Source: Alteromonadaceae bacterium
GTDB taxonomy: Bacteria; Pseudomonadota; Gammaproteobacteria; Enterobacterales; Alteromonadaceae
NCBI GenBank assembly: GCA_013216015.1
Contig: JABSOI010000012.1
Span: 1-64,000, forward strand
Direction of reading: 5' to 3'
Length of the DNA: 64,000 bases
The notes below the pieces were generated by a model. That model ran no database searches. It was not told the origin of the DNA and was given only the letters and a program-made list of their open reading frames with translations. The translations under genes were made by a program, and so were the position numbers. This document shows positions 39,260 through 49,856 of the stretch, piece after piece (position 1 is the stretch's first letter; the number at the start of each line of letters is the position of its first letter).

Positions 39260-39473
39260 TAATACCAATTGTACTAAGTAAGTGAGCACCCTCGATGGTC
39301 TAAATTTCCAATAGCTGCGTTGCCGACATGGATGTCGGTACTTAGGTTTTGTCTGGAACTAAAAACCTGTGCCGACATGGCAGCTCTTAGGTTTTGTCTG
39401 GAACTAAAAACTTGTGCTCTTGAAAATTTATCCTCTTCGGTCCCTGACCACTAACTTAATACAATTGGTATAA
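39260..39473. repeat. MITE-like element with 24-bp terminal inverted repeats
   Basis: The left end TAATACCAATTGTACTAAGT... (39260-39283) and right end ...ACTTAATACAATTGGTATAA (39450-39473) are inverted copies with three mismatches in 24. Inside, a 45-49 base unit is imperfectly duplicated: CTTAGGTTTTGTCTGGAACT and the following 12 bases occur at 39341-39372 and 39386-39417, each preceded by GCCGACATGG. CCGACATGGATGTCGG forms a short hairpin. No transposase frame is present, so it would depend on an enzyme elsewhere. It fills most of the 395-base gap between rng and yhdP (39182-39576). Confidence 0.75.
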
Positions 39474-39576
39474 CTAACTATCAATATACAATAGCAAATA
39501 TGAACAGAACCTTAATATTCTTATATCCAGACAATTTATATATCAGTTTTAACCTACCTTGTACGTATAAAATAAC

Positions 39577-41130
39577 TTACATCATTACTACGTCAAACTG
39601 CTCTTGATTATACATAGTTTCTGTTTGTATCTTAATTTGCTTACCAATAAACACCTCTAACTCAGCCAGGTTATGATATTCATCGTTTATTAAAGATTCA
39701 CTTACCGCAGACGATGCATAAACAATAAATTTATCCGCATCATGCGCTCTATTGACCCGAACTATTTCTCTTAAAATTTCAAAGCATACCGTTTCGACAG
39801 TTTTTAAATGCCCACGTCCCGAACAGACCGAACATTCACCACACAAAATATGTTCAAGACTTTCGCGCGTACGTTTTCGTGTCATTTCCACCAAACCAAG
39901 AGAGGAAAAACCGCTGATACTGAATTTTACATTATCTTTTGAAAGAGCGACTTCAAGACTATGCAGTACCCGCTTTTTATGATCATCAATAGTCATATCA
40001 ATGAAATCAATGATAATAATACCACCAAGATTTCTTAAGCGTAATTGCCTGGCAATCGCAATTGTTGCTTCAATATTAGTATTAAAAATAGTCTCTTCAA
40101 GGTTTCTATGGCCAACAAAAGCACCAGTGTTAATATCAACAGTTGTCATCGCTTCTGTTTGGTCGATAATCAAAGATCCACCTGATTTTAAGTCAATTTT
40201 CCTATGAAGCGCTTTTTGAATTTCATTTTCAACATCAAACAAATCAAATATCGGTCGCTCACCGGGATAATATTCTAAGACAGGAGTAACCTCTGGAACA
40301 AACTCTTGAGTAAACTCAGCCAGTTGGTCAAAAGATAATTTTGAATCAATTCGAATACGTTCCAATGCCTCACCGACAAAGTCTCTCAGCACTCTAAAAG
40401 CTAAAGGTAAATCATGATAAATGGCAAACTTTGTTTGTTTACGCTGCTTTCTCTCAACAACCTTGTGCCAAACTCTGCGTAAAAACTCAGCATCATGTTT
40501 CAATTCTTTTTCACAAGCACCTTCAGCAGCAGTGCGAACAATAAAACCATGTTGTTCATCACAATAAGGTGTCACTATGTTTTTTAGTCTATTTCGTTCA
40601 TTAACATCTTCAATTCTTTGTGAGATCCCCGCATGACTTGCATTCGGCATTAACACTAAATAACGTGAAGCAATGGTTATATCTGTGGTTAAACGTGCCC
40701 CCTTACTTCCCAGAGGATCTTTAACCACCTGAACCATAATATATTGGCCTTCATGAACTAAAGTTCGAATATCTGGAACCTGTTCTCCATTACCATGATT
40801 AGAAGTATGGTTTGAAGTCTGGCTAGAGGTCTGGTTAGGTTTTGTTTCTAACGCAGACCCAACTTCTGTTTCATTTTGATTCTTATTCTGGTTAAGTATT
40901 AATTTAAAATTTATATCGGAAGCATGCAAAAAAGCGGCTTTATCTAAATTAATATCAACAAAAGCAGCTTGCATCCCGGGTAAAACACGGATCACTTTTC
41001 CTAAATATATATTTCCAACCAGGCCTCGTCGAGCCTCTCTTTCAACGTGAACTTCTTGAAGAACACCATTTTCAATCAAAGCAACTCGAGTTTCACTCGG
41101 CGTTACATTGATCAACAATTCACCACTCAT
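39577..41130 (-). CDS. rng: Ribonuclease G
   Basis: RNase G is the endoribonuclease that matures the 5' end of 16S rRNA and degrades some mRNAs. The 517-residue product has an N-terminal S1 domain, the RNase-H-like and DNase-I-like catalytic core (SLIIDQTEAMTTVDINTGAFVGHRN and GGIIIIDFIDM supply the metal-binding Asp), and the Zn-link CGEC that joins dimers. It ends in EQFDVVMM, as in E. coli. It is about 28 residues longer than E. coli RNase G because of a low-complexity insertion in the S1 domain (residues about 79-118) with a 12-bp repeat-encoded NQTS/SQTS/NHTS run. It overlaps maf by four bases. Confidence 0.95.
   Translation of the reverse strand: MSGELLINVTPSETRVALIENGVLQEVHVEREARRGLVGNIYLGKVIRVLPGMQAAFVDINLDKAAFLHASDINFKLILNQNKNQNETEVGSALETKPNQTSSQTSNHTSNHGNGEQVPDIRTLVHEGQYIMVQVVKDPLGSKGARLTTDITIASRYLVLMPNASHAGISQRIEDVNERNRLKNIVTPYCDEQHGFIVRTAAEGACEKELKHDAEFLRRVWHKVVERKQRKQTKFAIYHDLPLAFRVLRDFVGEALERIRIDSKLSFDQLAEFTQEFVPEVTPVLEYYPGERPIFDLFDVENEIQKALHRKIDLKSGGSLIIDQTEAMTTVDINTGAFVGHRNLEETIFNTNIEATIAIARQLRLRNLGGIIIIDFIDMTIDDHKKRVLHSLEVALSKDNVKFSISGFSSLGLVEMTRKRTRESLEHILCGECSVCSGRGHLKTVETVCFEILREIVRVNRAHDADKFIVYASSAVSESLINDEYHNLAELEVFIGKQIKIQTETMYNQEQFDVVMM
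40801..40836 (-). repeat. 12-bp tandem repeat x 3 inside rng
   Basis: Three adjacent 12-bp units (AGAAGTATGGTT, TGAAGTCTGGCT, AGAGGTCTGGTT on the plus strand) encode NQTS-SQTS-NHTS in the S1 domain of RNase G (residues 99-110), and a fourth, degenerate unit follows (NHGN). The unit length keeps the frame. Confidence 0.8.
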
Positions 41131-41759
41131 TTTAAATTCTCTCTGAATTGCGCATTACTTTGAATGACAGTTGGCATATCAAATTCAGCTAATAAATTTG
41201 CTGTTTCATATAACGGTAGTCCAACTACCGCAGAATAACTACCTTGAATATGTTTCACAAATTGTCCGCCGATACCTTGAATACCATATGCGCCAGCTTT
41301 ATCTTGTGGTTCACCTGTTTGCCAATAACGCTCAATTTCAATATGTGTTAACGGTTTAAAATAAACATCCGTTACAATCACCCGGCTAATAATTTTATCT
41401 GAAACACCAACCGCTATGCTGGTAAAAACCTGATGTTTACGATCTGAAAGCAGATCTAACATTGCTAAACAGTCTGCCTTATTTTCTGGCTTTCCCAAGA
41501 TTTGTTGTTTGTAAACCACGCTGGTATCAGCACCAAGAACCACAGCGCTCTTTTGGTTTAGGTTTTGACTTAACGACTGAAGCTTCAGCACATGTTGAAC
41601 TTTTTCTCTTGCCAGACGTTCAACATAAACCTCTGGCAACTCGTTTTCATGCACAGATTCGTCGAGATCAGCCCCCTGACAAGAAAATTGATATCCTAAT
41701 TGCGAAAGTAGTTCCCGTCTTCGGGGCGATTGGGACGCGAGAATTAATTGTTTACACAT
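41127..41759 (-). CDS. maf: Maf-family nucleotide pyrophosphatase (dTTP/UTP type)
   Basis: Maf/YhdE proteins hydrolyse non-canonical or excess nucleoside triphosphates (dTTP, UTP, m5UTP) to monophosphates. The 210-residue product has the substrate motif LASQSPRRRELLSQLG at 7-22 and the catalytic LGADTSVVYKQQILGKPENKADC region near 75-96. It ends in GQFVKHIQGSYSAVVGLPLYET, which contains the lysine and glutamine used by the YhdE subgroup. It lies between mreD and rng, as in E. coli. Confidence 0.94.
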   Translation of the reverse strand: MCKQLILASQSPRRRELLSQLGYQFSCQGADLDESVHENELPEVYVERLAREKVQHVLKLQSLSQNLNQKSAVVLGADTSVVYKQQILGKPENKADCLAMLDLLSDRKHQVFTSIAVGVSDKIISRVIVTDVYFKPLTHIEIERYWQTGEPQDKAGAYGIQGIGGQFVKHIQGSYSAVVGLPLYETANLLAEFDMPTVIQSNAQFRENLK

Positions 41760-41812
41760 TATTTTTTATTTTCATTATAAAAACTTTTTTTGAATAAATC
41801 AGCGGAAAAACA

Positions 41813-42292
41813 TCAGCTGATTTTAAAATGTCTGCGTACTTTACGCAGCAATAAAAATATCCACGGCCACAAAATAACAGTGGTAAGCACGGGATAAAGA
41901 TAACTGGGTAAAAATATCGCGTCGGTTAAAAAACGTTGGAACCAAAAAACTAACAAATGGTATAACGCCGCCAGTACACCGATAATAAGCGCTTGTTGCC
42001 ATACTGAAAAATTTCTAATTTTTTGATGGTTATCAGCAATAATAAAAACAGCCAACGCCATCGAAGCGGCGTGAATACCTAAAATGGAACCTAACAAAAC
42101 ATCAAGTAAAAACCCCATAACCCAGGCAGTGATCACATTTACTCTATTTGGCAAGGCCAGTGACCAGTACATTAATACCACCAAAACCCAATCAGGGCGG
42201 AACGTATCTATACTTAACGGCATGGGCATAATACTCGCCATCAAAGCGAGTAATAACGTAAACAAAATCATGATGCCATTATGTCCTAGCAT
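41813..42292 (-). CDS. mreD: Rod-shape protein MreD
   Basis: MreD is an integral membrane protein of the elongasome that works with MreB and MreC. The 159-residue product has about five transmembrane helices, with IDTFRPDWVLVVLMYWSLALPNRVNV and GFLLDVLLGSILGIHAASMALAVFI as the conserved centre. It starts at the base where the mreC stop ends (overlap of one base), so translation is coupled. Confidence 0.93.
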   Translation of the reverse strand: MLGHNGIMILFTLLLALMASIMPMPLSIDTFRPDWVLVVLMYWSLALPNRVNVITAWVMGFLLDVLLGSILGIHAASMALAVFIIADNHQKIRNFSVWQQALIIGVLAALYHLLVFWFQRFLTDAIFLPSYLYPVLTTVILWPWIFLLLRKVRRHFKIS

Positions 42293-43194
42293 TAATGACT
42301 TCCTTTTGTTGAAACTTTAGACTTTAGCTTCGTGTTTGGTCGCGAATTAGGCTTGTTAGAAAATACTGATGCAGCTTGTTCTGGCCATAAAAGTAATAAA
42401 TAGCGTAAACGGTCTATTTGAGCAACTGGCTGACTAAAAACACGAGAAAAGGGTTTTGATTCATCTTTAACAACAAGAGTAACTTTTGCGACAGGATAAC
42501 CTTCAGGATATTTTTCCCCTAAACCGGATGTCACCAGTAAATCCCCTACTTTTACATCTATACTGTGAGGCACATGATTATGAAGCAAACGATCAATTCT
42601 TCCGGAGCCTGTAGCTATTAAACGAATGCCATTACGTCTGATTCGAACAGGAACAGCATGAGATAAATCAGCGATCAGAATAACACGACTGGTCGTTGTA
42701 CCCACATGCAAAACTTGTCCGACAATACCCTGATCATCCAACACAGGCTGGCCTTCATAAATACCATCATTCGCGCCCCTGTTTATAACCACCTGATGTG
42801 TATAAGGATCACTATCAACCGACAATGTTTCAGCAAACATTTTCCTGACATCGGCCCGTAATGGAGAAGCCAACAAAGAACGGAGACGATCATTTTCCTG
42901 TTTTATGATATTAAATTGCATTATCTGTTGTTGATAGAATAATTCTTTTCTCTTATATTGCTGGTTTTCAGCCATTAACGTTTTTCGGGAAACTAAGTTT
43001 TCTGCTGCCCAAATCATTGATTGCTTAGGAGCATTCGCCAAATACTGCAACGGGCTTACTAACGACTGCAAATATCCGCGAACACGGTCAAAACTGGCCA
43101 TTTTATGATCGAAAAAAATAAGCAACGCAGAACAAAACAGCACCAAAATGAGTCGGTGCTGTGCGGAAGGGCCATGTTTGAAAATTGGGGTCAT
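42292..43194 (-). CDS. mreC: Rod-shape protein MreC
   Basis: MreC is a bitopic membrane protein that forms periplasmic assemblies and activates the elongation synthase PBP2-RodA. The 300-residue product has an N-terminal transmembrane helix (about 13-29), a coiled-coil region (LMAENQQYKRKELFYQQQIMQFNIIKQENDRLRSLL), and the beta-barrel domain (VVINRGANDGIYEGQPVLDDQGIVGQVLHV; DLLVTSGLGEKYPEGYPVAKV). A basic Ser/Lys tail follows. It is second in mreBCD, with a 155-base gap after mreB. Confidence 0.94.
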   Translation of the reverse strand: MTPIFKHGPSAQHRLILVLFCSALLIFFDHKMASFDRVRGYLQSLVSPLQYLANAPKQSMIWAAENLVSRKTLMAENQQYKRKELFYQQQIMQFNIIKQENDRLRSLLASPLRADVRKMFAETLSVDSDPYTHQVVINRGANDGIYEGQPVLDDQGIVGQVLHVGTTTSRVILIADLSHAVPVRIRRNGIRLIATGSGRIDRLLHNHVPHSIDVKVGDLLVTSGLGEKYPEGYPVAKVTLVVKDESKPFSRVFSQPVAQIDRLRYLLLLWPEQAASVFSNKPNSRPNTKLKSKVSTKGSH

Positions 43195-43349
43195 AAAAAC
43201 CTATTCAGCAAAACCTGTAACTATTCAGATGACGTAATTATTACAAGTGCAAAAAGCGAAAGTACAATACTGAAAGACTGGATCAATCACTTTCAACCCA
43301 GTTTTGTGCACAAAAAATCTGTAAAATAAACGTGAAGCTTAATACTTGC

Positions 43350-44414
<1,065 letters not shown>

Positions 44415-44525
44415 CTATGCCAGTTTTATTGCCAGTGTTAATGCCAGTATTTTTGTCATTTTAATAAATTTTATTTGATCGACTAATCATACCTCAGACT
44501 CTGTGCTATGTGTTGTATGTTTTGT

Positions 44526-44553
44526 AAAAAAACGCCTCAAATGTGGGGTTTTT
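44526..44553 (-). terminator. Probable terminator after mshQ
   Basis: On the minus strand, AAAAACCCCACATTTGAGGCG followed by seven Ts can be read as an AAAAAC/GTTTTT stem with inner CC/GG pairs and two mismatches. It lies about 90 bases past mshQ and before mreB, so it would separate the pilus operon from mreB. The imperfect stem lowers confidence. Confidence 0.5.
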
Positions 44554-44642
44554 ACAGTCAAAGAGGAAAAAGTTGAGGTTATCTTTAAGAAACAGCCAAA
44601 ATTGAGCAGTTTTTTGTCAACGACCAAAAATTACAATAAAAA

Positions 44643-47600
44643 TTAATTGCTCATTTCACGCCATTGGATGATTCGGTCGTTGCCACGATATATACCGAAA
44701 GTTGCAATTGCGTACGGGTTATCATCAAAAATAAAACTGTCAGAAAATTCATATTCACCATTCCAGTTATATCTTAACCAGGCAGGGGCTGCTGTATAAG
44801 TAATTTTTACTTGTCCTCTGCTTAAGGGATAAACATTTGGCTTATTCATCAGTATTTCCGCTTCTCCTTCAGAAAAAATGCCACTACCCGAGCTTGATGT
44901 AACTGAGGAATTAAAAGATTCACTTTCTAACGTGTAATTTTCACTATCATCAAAATTGTAAGCAGTGCAACTATCTTCTGCATTGATAATAAACTCACTG
45001 CCATTCCAATATTCAATTTTCATCGGCATTATCAAATCAGATGTTTCCGGACCAAAACCGTTTTCTATAACCCAACGACCAAAACGAAGTGTTTTTCCTG
45101 CTGGTTTAACTATAATGCCCGAAGATAAATCTAAATCCGCATTAACATAATCTGAGTCTTCAATCTTTGTTATTGCTATAGAATAATTCCGCTTAAATGG
45201 TCCAATTTTTGAGTTAGCATTTCTAATGTAGGAAAAAGTATCTAAACCAAATTCATACTTCATAACTCCTTTGATTTCATCTCCATTAATATCAGTTTCT
45301 ACATAAAGATTCGCTAATGCTTTTGTACTTGATACTTGCATAAAGGGCGCATCGTCTATGCCATTATCCGTTATATCCAGCCCATTTACACTTTCATCCT
45401 CAGTGCCATAATTTAACTCAACATCCCCGACTGTTAGTTTTTGATAATCGGCTTCTGTATAATTTTCAGTAATATTTCCAAATAAGTTCTTTGCAGTTAT
45501 CGTTATTTGTGGCACTAAATTGCTGTCATAGGTAAATGATTGGCCTATATAGGTAAAATCAGTACTTCCAAGAACACAGGTATCTTGAAAAGCAGAACTA
45601 TTTATACTGACATCAAAATGATCAGGAATAAAACGACCGATATTTATCCTTTGTCCAGAGACACCCTGCCCGCTTTCCATAAAATCACTGATCTGGCCAT
45701 TAATTTCTAAAATGCCCACCTCACTCCAACTTTGCTTATCAATGATTAAGATACCATTTTGAAAATCAGCTAATTTAACCTCTTTAGTAGACAGATCACC
45801 TTTGGAGTTACTGTCATTTAAAGTATCTGGTGACAGACTGATAATCTCATCGTCAGCTGAAAAAATATCTGAGATATTAAGCGTTACACCATTATCATTT
45901 AATTGAGAAAAATCATCGGGAATACCATCATTATCTTGATCATCTGTTGATTGCCATAAAACACTACGCAAAGTCATTTCAAAATTATCACCAGCCCTTT
46001 TGTACGCAGAATCAATGCCAGAGTCCGCGTTTGGGTCTCCTTCAACTTGTATATCAAAACCAAAAGGCCGCACCACAAACGAGCTGATCCCTCCAATAAT
46101 TTGATCCCCACTCCCCGCTAATTCACCAACACCAGATTCATCTTTAGCATTAAAACTAACTTTCCCCACATCGTTGTAGGTAACAGGTAACGTGGCAACA
46201 CCATTACTAAAAATAATATCTTGTGCAACAGCTGAGCTTTCATCATTTTTAATATCAATGTTGTTAACTTTAATTTGGGTTGTACTCATGGCAGGAGAAA
46301 TAAATTCAGACCAGAACTTAATGCTTTTTTCTCCATCATATTCTTCAATAACACCACACTCACTACTTGTCGGGCTTTGACCTGCAGCTGTAAAAGTAAC
46401 ATCAAAAGGTTTACCGGCGATTTGAGTACCAATAGGCGATGGACTGAAAACAAAACCAAATGGACTATAAGTAATATATCCTTCGGTATTTTCATCAACA
46501 AAACCATTTTCTTCTGCTGAAATATCTAATGTTTCCTGATGGGTATTTGACAAGGTTAATACCGCTACTCCCGCATCCGCCGGATTAAAAGTATAACTTG
46601 CAGCGCCATCATCACTGGTAGAGTCGGTCAAGCTGCCATTCGAACTTCCTTTAGCCCAAGTTCCATTGTCAGTGCTCGTAGTTAAGTTAATCGTACCAAC
46701 ATAATCACTCACCAAATAATTTTTAGCATCTTCTGCTCTGACAGTGATATTTTCAGGAAAACAATTTATACCAGTACCATCATGAATAATTCTAAAATGA
46801 TCAAGGCTACAACTTTTATTGGCAAAAATAGACACTGAAGAAAGTTTAACGTACTCATTATCCTCATACCAATGGGTATATCCATCTGTTATTTGGAGCC
46901 TGATACGGGTATTGCTGGACAAATACGGGCTGATATCAAAACTGAAAGTCCCGTTATGATCATCTGAAAAACTATTTAAAACCTCGTAACTGGCACCGCC
47001 ATCTTTCGATAATTTCAAAGCAAAAACATCTTCAGGCTCTAAAGAACCAGAAGTACTAAGCTCTAATTGCACAAAGGCAGAGCTATAATTGAGTAAATTG
47101 ACTTCCCGCTCAATACCGTACAACGGCGCTTCTCCAATCACCCGCCTTTCGAACAATATTTCCCCCGCATGAATATAAATATGGCCGAGAACAGGTGAAC
47201 CTTCATCTTCAATTTCAAGCCAGTTACTCGCCCATGAACCGGTACCGTCATTATTGCTATAAGAACTCGAATTAAAATTATCGATAAAAGTAGCACCACA
47301 TAAAGCACTGCAAGGACGTGTTTCATTCATCACTGAATTAACTTGTGACTGATTGAGAAAAGTCTCATAAATTCGTACTTCGTCAATGTATCCATCAAAA
47401 AATCGTTCATTAGGATTTAGGTCCTGGCCAATTTGCAGAGGATCGTTATTTGTATATAAACGGCCTGTTGCATTTGACCTACCTCTCTCAATGCCATCAA
47501 CATAAATAACCTGTGCACCACTTGTGAAGGTAATTGCAATATGATACCACCGTCCAGGGGTGATATTGGCACCTGAAGTTGTTAATTCCCCCCAATCCCA

Positions 47601-49376
47601 CCACCACAATATTTCACCATTGCTATTAAGATGAAACTCATAATTTTCATCTTTAGAAAGAATTGTTTTATATTCGATGTCAGAAATAACATTCGTGTTT
47701 ATCCAGACACTAACGGTTAAATTATCAGTAATATCTAATAAAGAATCATTGGTGGATGTATCATCTAACTTAATAAAGCCAATATTATTATTAAAAATAC
47801 CATATCCACATGTACCAGGATCACCAGCTATAGCAGGATAATTATTTTGAATAAAGGCGCTTTGGGTGGATAAATGCAAACCATTGCCGGAAAAATCCAA
47901 AACCTCCTCATTATTATCATTTAGAAATAATTCATCAAAACGCCATTCACTGATTAATACTGGCTGAGTACACATCCCATTAAAAATTGCATCATCAATA
48001 TAATTTTGTTTGAAATTAATCGTGCCATCTGCAGTGGCTGAAGAGACTAGTGCGGTAACTGAGCCATTAATCGTTACGCCACCATTAATGTCAGCCATGC
48101 CTTTTACATAAATAATGGCATTAATTACCGTCTCAGCTCCTGTAATAATTAGATCTGAATTGATAACAATAATTAATTCTTCAGGCTTACCAAACTCATT
48201 AATTTTAACGTTATTCCAACTAATGTCTTCTTTGAAAAAAATTCTGGAGGTAGTTTCAACACTTTCAATAGATTCCAGAGACACTGCATCGCCGTCAGCC
48301 AATAACGATCCTGAGTATAAATTATCACCCCGGACTAATTCAGTATCATCCACTAAGTAATCTGTGGAATCATTTATCGGTAAATTAATTAACATATTAC
48401 CGGTTTTAATATGTTCACCTTGAATAGCTTCCGGAAAAATAGCACTGCAACTGACCAGACAATTACTTGAAGTGAAATTCATTTGACAAGTCGAACCGCC
48501 ACTACCACCACTTTGACAAACCAAGTTATTTTCGGGAGTAATGCTTGAATTAGCAACAGACAAGGTGATAGTGCCTTCGTTGATATGATAAAAATCAACA
48601 CTCGTGGAGCCCGTAAAATCTTCAATACTATGGGTTACGCCATCAACTTGAAAATCCAGATCTACCGCACTCGTTGTCAATGAAGAACAATCTTCATTGG
48701 CACAAGCTATAATATCAACAGATTCTACAGCACAAGTAGCGCCCGCACCGTCATGAACAATTTCGAAATGATGAACTGACGTGATCTCAAGCATGACATA
48801 ATCCACCAAAATCGAATTTGATTGATTCAATGAACGTTTATCATTTGAATGTAAAAAAATGGTGATTGAATTATTATTTTCTTCATCAATATAATCACCT
48901 GCATTGCTGGTAATAGTAAAAATTAAATCAACGACCTGATCAACATTGCCACTGTTGAGCATTAATTCATAAGCAGAGGTTGTATAATTCCAAATATAAA
49001 GGGTTACACCATCTTGTTTGGGAGAGTGCGAATTACTACCTGCTCCTCGCCAGTAAAATTCAATTTTGCTTACATCATTTTTATTTTCATCAATATGAAC
49101 AACATAACGGTTCGCGGCATAACGTCCATTTTTACTAACGCTGTAAATTACAAAATCTTGATCAATACCGATAATATTACTGTATTCAGCAGCATTATAT
49201 TCGGTCGATGGCATGGTATTGCTATCCGGCGGAATATAACTTTCTTCTAATTGACCATCGTAAGCGAAAATATTAGTACCAGGGATACGGTTACCAAATT
49301 CATAGGTAGTGACCGCAAAAACATTGTGCATTGACAGGATGTAAAACAACGCAACAAGATAAAATCTTAACCGCAT
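44643..49376 (-). CDS. mshQ: MshQ-like large secreted protein with LamG domain and DUF6701 tail
   Basis: MshQ is the last gene of MSHA loci. The family is secreted and probably functions at the pilus tip or in adhesion, but the role is not established. The 1577-residue product has a signal peptide (MRLRFYLVALFYILSMHNVFA) and an N-terminal beta-rich part. Cys-rich segments of DHFEIVHDGAGATC type follow. A concanavalin/LamG-like domain (about 472-680) contains WYHIAITFTSGAQVIYVDG and DGYIDEVRIYE. The C-terminal part from about 855 (DHFRIIHDGTGINCFPENITV) matches the DUF6701 type. It starts directly after mshP. It has no transmembrane segment after the signal. Confidence 0.88.
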   Translation of the reverse strand: MRLRFYLVALFYILSMHNVFAVTTYEFGNRIPGTNIFAYDGQLEESYIPPDSNTMPSTEYNAAEYSNIIGIDQDFVIYSVSKNGRYAANRYVVHIDENKNDVSKIEFYWRGAGSNSHSPKQDGVTLYIWNYTTSAYELMLNSGNVDQVVDLIFTITSNAGDYIDEENNNSITIFLHSNDKRSLNQSNSILVDYVMLEITSVHHFEIVHDGAGATCAVESVDIIACANEDCSSLTTSAVDLDFQVDGVTHSIEDFTGSTSVDFYHINEGTITLSVANSSITPENNLVCQSGGSGGSTCQMNFTSSNCLVSCSAIFPEAIQGEHIKTGNMLINLPINDSTDYLVDDTELVRGDNLYSGSLLADGDAVSLESIESVETTSRIFFKEDISWNNVKINEFGKPEELIIVINSDLIITGAETVINAIIYVKGMADINGGVTINGSVTALVSSATADGTINFKQNYIDDAIFNGMCTQPVLISEWRFDELFLNDNNEEVLDFSGNGLHLSTQSAFIQNNYPAIAGDPGTCGYGIFNNNIGFIKLDDTSTNDSLLDITDNLTVSVWINTNVISDIEYKTILSKDENYEFHLNSNGEILWWWDWGELTTSGANITPGRWYHIAITFTSGAQVIYVDGIERGRSNATGRLYTNNDPLQIGQDLNPNERFFDGYIDEVRIYETFLNQSQVNSVMNETRPCSALCGATFIDNFNSSSYSNNDGTGSWASNWLEIEDEGSPVLGHIYIHAGEILFERRVIGEAPLYGIEREVNLLNYSSAFVQLELSTSGSLEPEDVFALKLSKDGGASYEVLNSFSDDHNGTFSFDISPYLSSNTRIRLQITDGYTHWYEDNEYVKLSSVSIFANKSCSLDHFRIIHDGTGINCFPENITVRAEDAKNYLVSDYVGTINLTTSTDNGTWAKGSSNGSLTDSTSDDGAASYTFNPADAGVAVLTLSNTHQETLDISAEENGFVDENTEGYITYSPFGFVFSPSPIGTQIAGKPFDVTFTAAGQSPTSSECGVIEEYDGEKSIKFWSEFISPAMSTTQIKVNNIDIKNDESSAVAQDIIFSNGVATLPVTYNDVGKVSFNAKDESGVGELAGSGDQIIGGISSFVVRPFGFDIQVEGDPNADSGIDSAYKRAGDNFEMTLRSVLWQSTDDQDNDGIPDDFSQLNDNGVTLNISDIFSADDEIISLSPDTLNDSNSKGDLSTKEVKLADFQNGILIIDKQSWSEVGILEINGQISDFMESGQGVSGQRINIGRFIPDHFDVSINSSAFQDTCVLGSTDFTYIGQSFTYDSNLVPQITITAKNLFGNITENYTEADYQKLTVGDVELNYGTEDESVNGLDITDNGIDDAPFMQVSSTKALANLYVETDINGDEIKGVMKYEFGLDTFSYIRNANSKIGPFKRNYSIAITKIEDSDYVNADLDLSSGIIVKPAGKTLRFGRWVIENGFGPETSDLIMPMKIEYWNGSEFIINAEDSCTAYNFDDSENYTLESESFNSSVTSSSGSGIFSEGEAEILMNKPNVYPLSRGQVKITYTAAPAWLRYNWNGEYEFSDSFIFDDNPYAIATFGIYRGNDRIIQWREMSN

Positions 49377-49856
49377 TTACAAGCTCCTCGCTTGAACCTT
49401 TAAGGTGCGTGATGTTTTTTCTCCATTGATATCACATTGACCCGTGCTGGTGATTGTATAATACCTTGTTCCGTCAACCGCAAAACAGGAACAAACCAAA
49501 GTCGCTATACGACATCCTTTTAACCCTTTTATCCCTGACAAATCAGGAGCACCTGCAGAAGGATCATCTGTATCTTCAGGTGGACAAACTACCGCAGGAG
49601 AACCTAAAGGAAAAAGAGACTTTAACCGCCACTGCAAACCTGTTTGCGCTGCTGCATATGCACGAGTGCCTAAAACTTCATAGGCAAACGTTTCAGCACT
49701 GGAACTCATCATTCGCATTAAGCTTGCCCCAAGCAATGACATTACCACAATAATAAATATTGCCAGCACCAAAGAACTTCCTCGTTGAGAAGAGACTTTG
49801 ATATAAGTTTTACCCTGTGGTTTATAATTGTTTAAATGAATAGTTTTATGGCACAT
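49377..49856 (-). CDS. mshP: MshP, minor pilin-like protein
   Basis: MshP resembles PilX-type minor pilin components that prime pilus assembly. The product (159 residues from ATG 49856; the frame allows ATG 49874) has a hydrophilic head. A hydrophobic helix SSLVLAIFIIVVMSLLGASLMRMM follows QRGS, so it is prepilin-like but without the canonical GFTLIE. It then has an ALGTRAYAAAQTG-like stretch (YEVLGTRAYAAAQTGLQW) typical of PilX/MshP, followed by cysteine pairs. The gene overlaps the mshO 3' end and abuts mshQ. Confidence 0.87.
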   Translation of the reverse strand: MCHKTIHLNNYKPQGKTYIKVSSQRGSSLVLAIFIIVVMSLLGASLMRMMSSSAETFAYEVLGTRAYAAAQTGLQWRLKSLFPLGSPAVVCPPEDTDDPSAGAPDLSGIKGLKGCRIATLVCSCFAVDGTRYYTITSTGQCDINGEKTSRTLKVQARSL

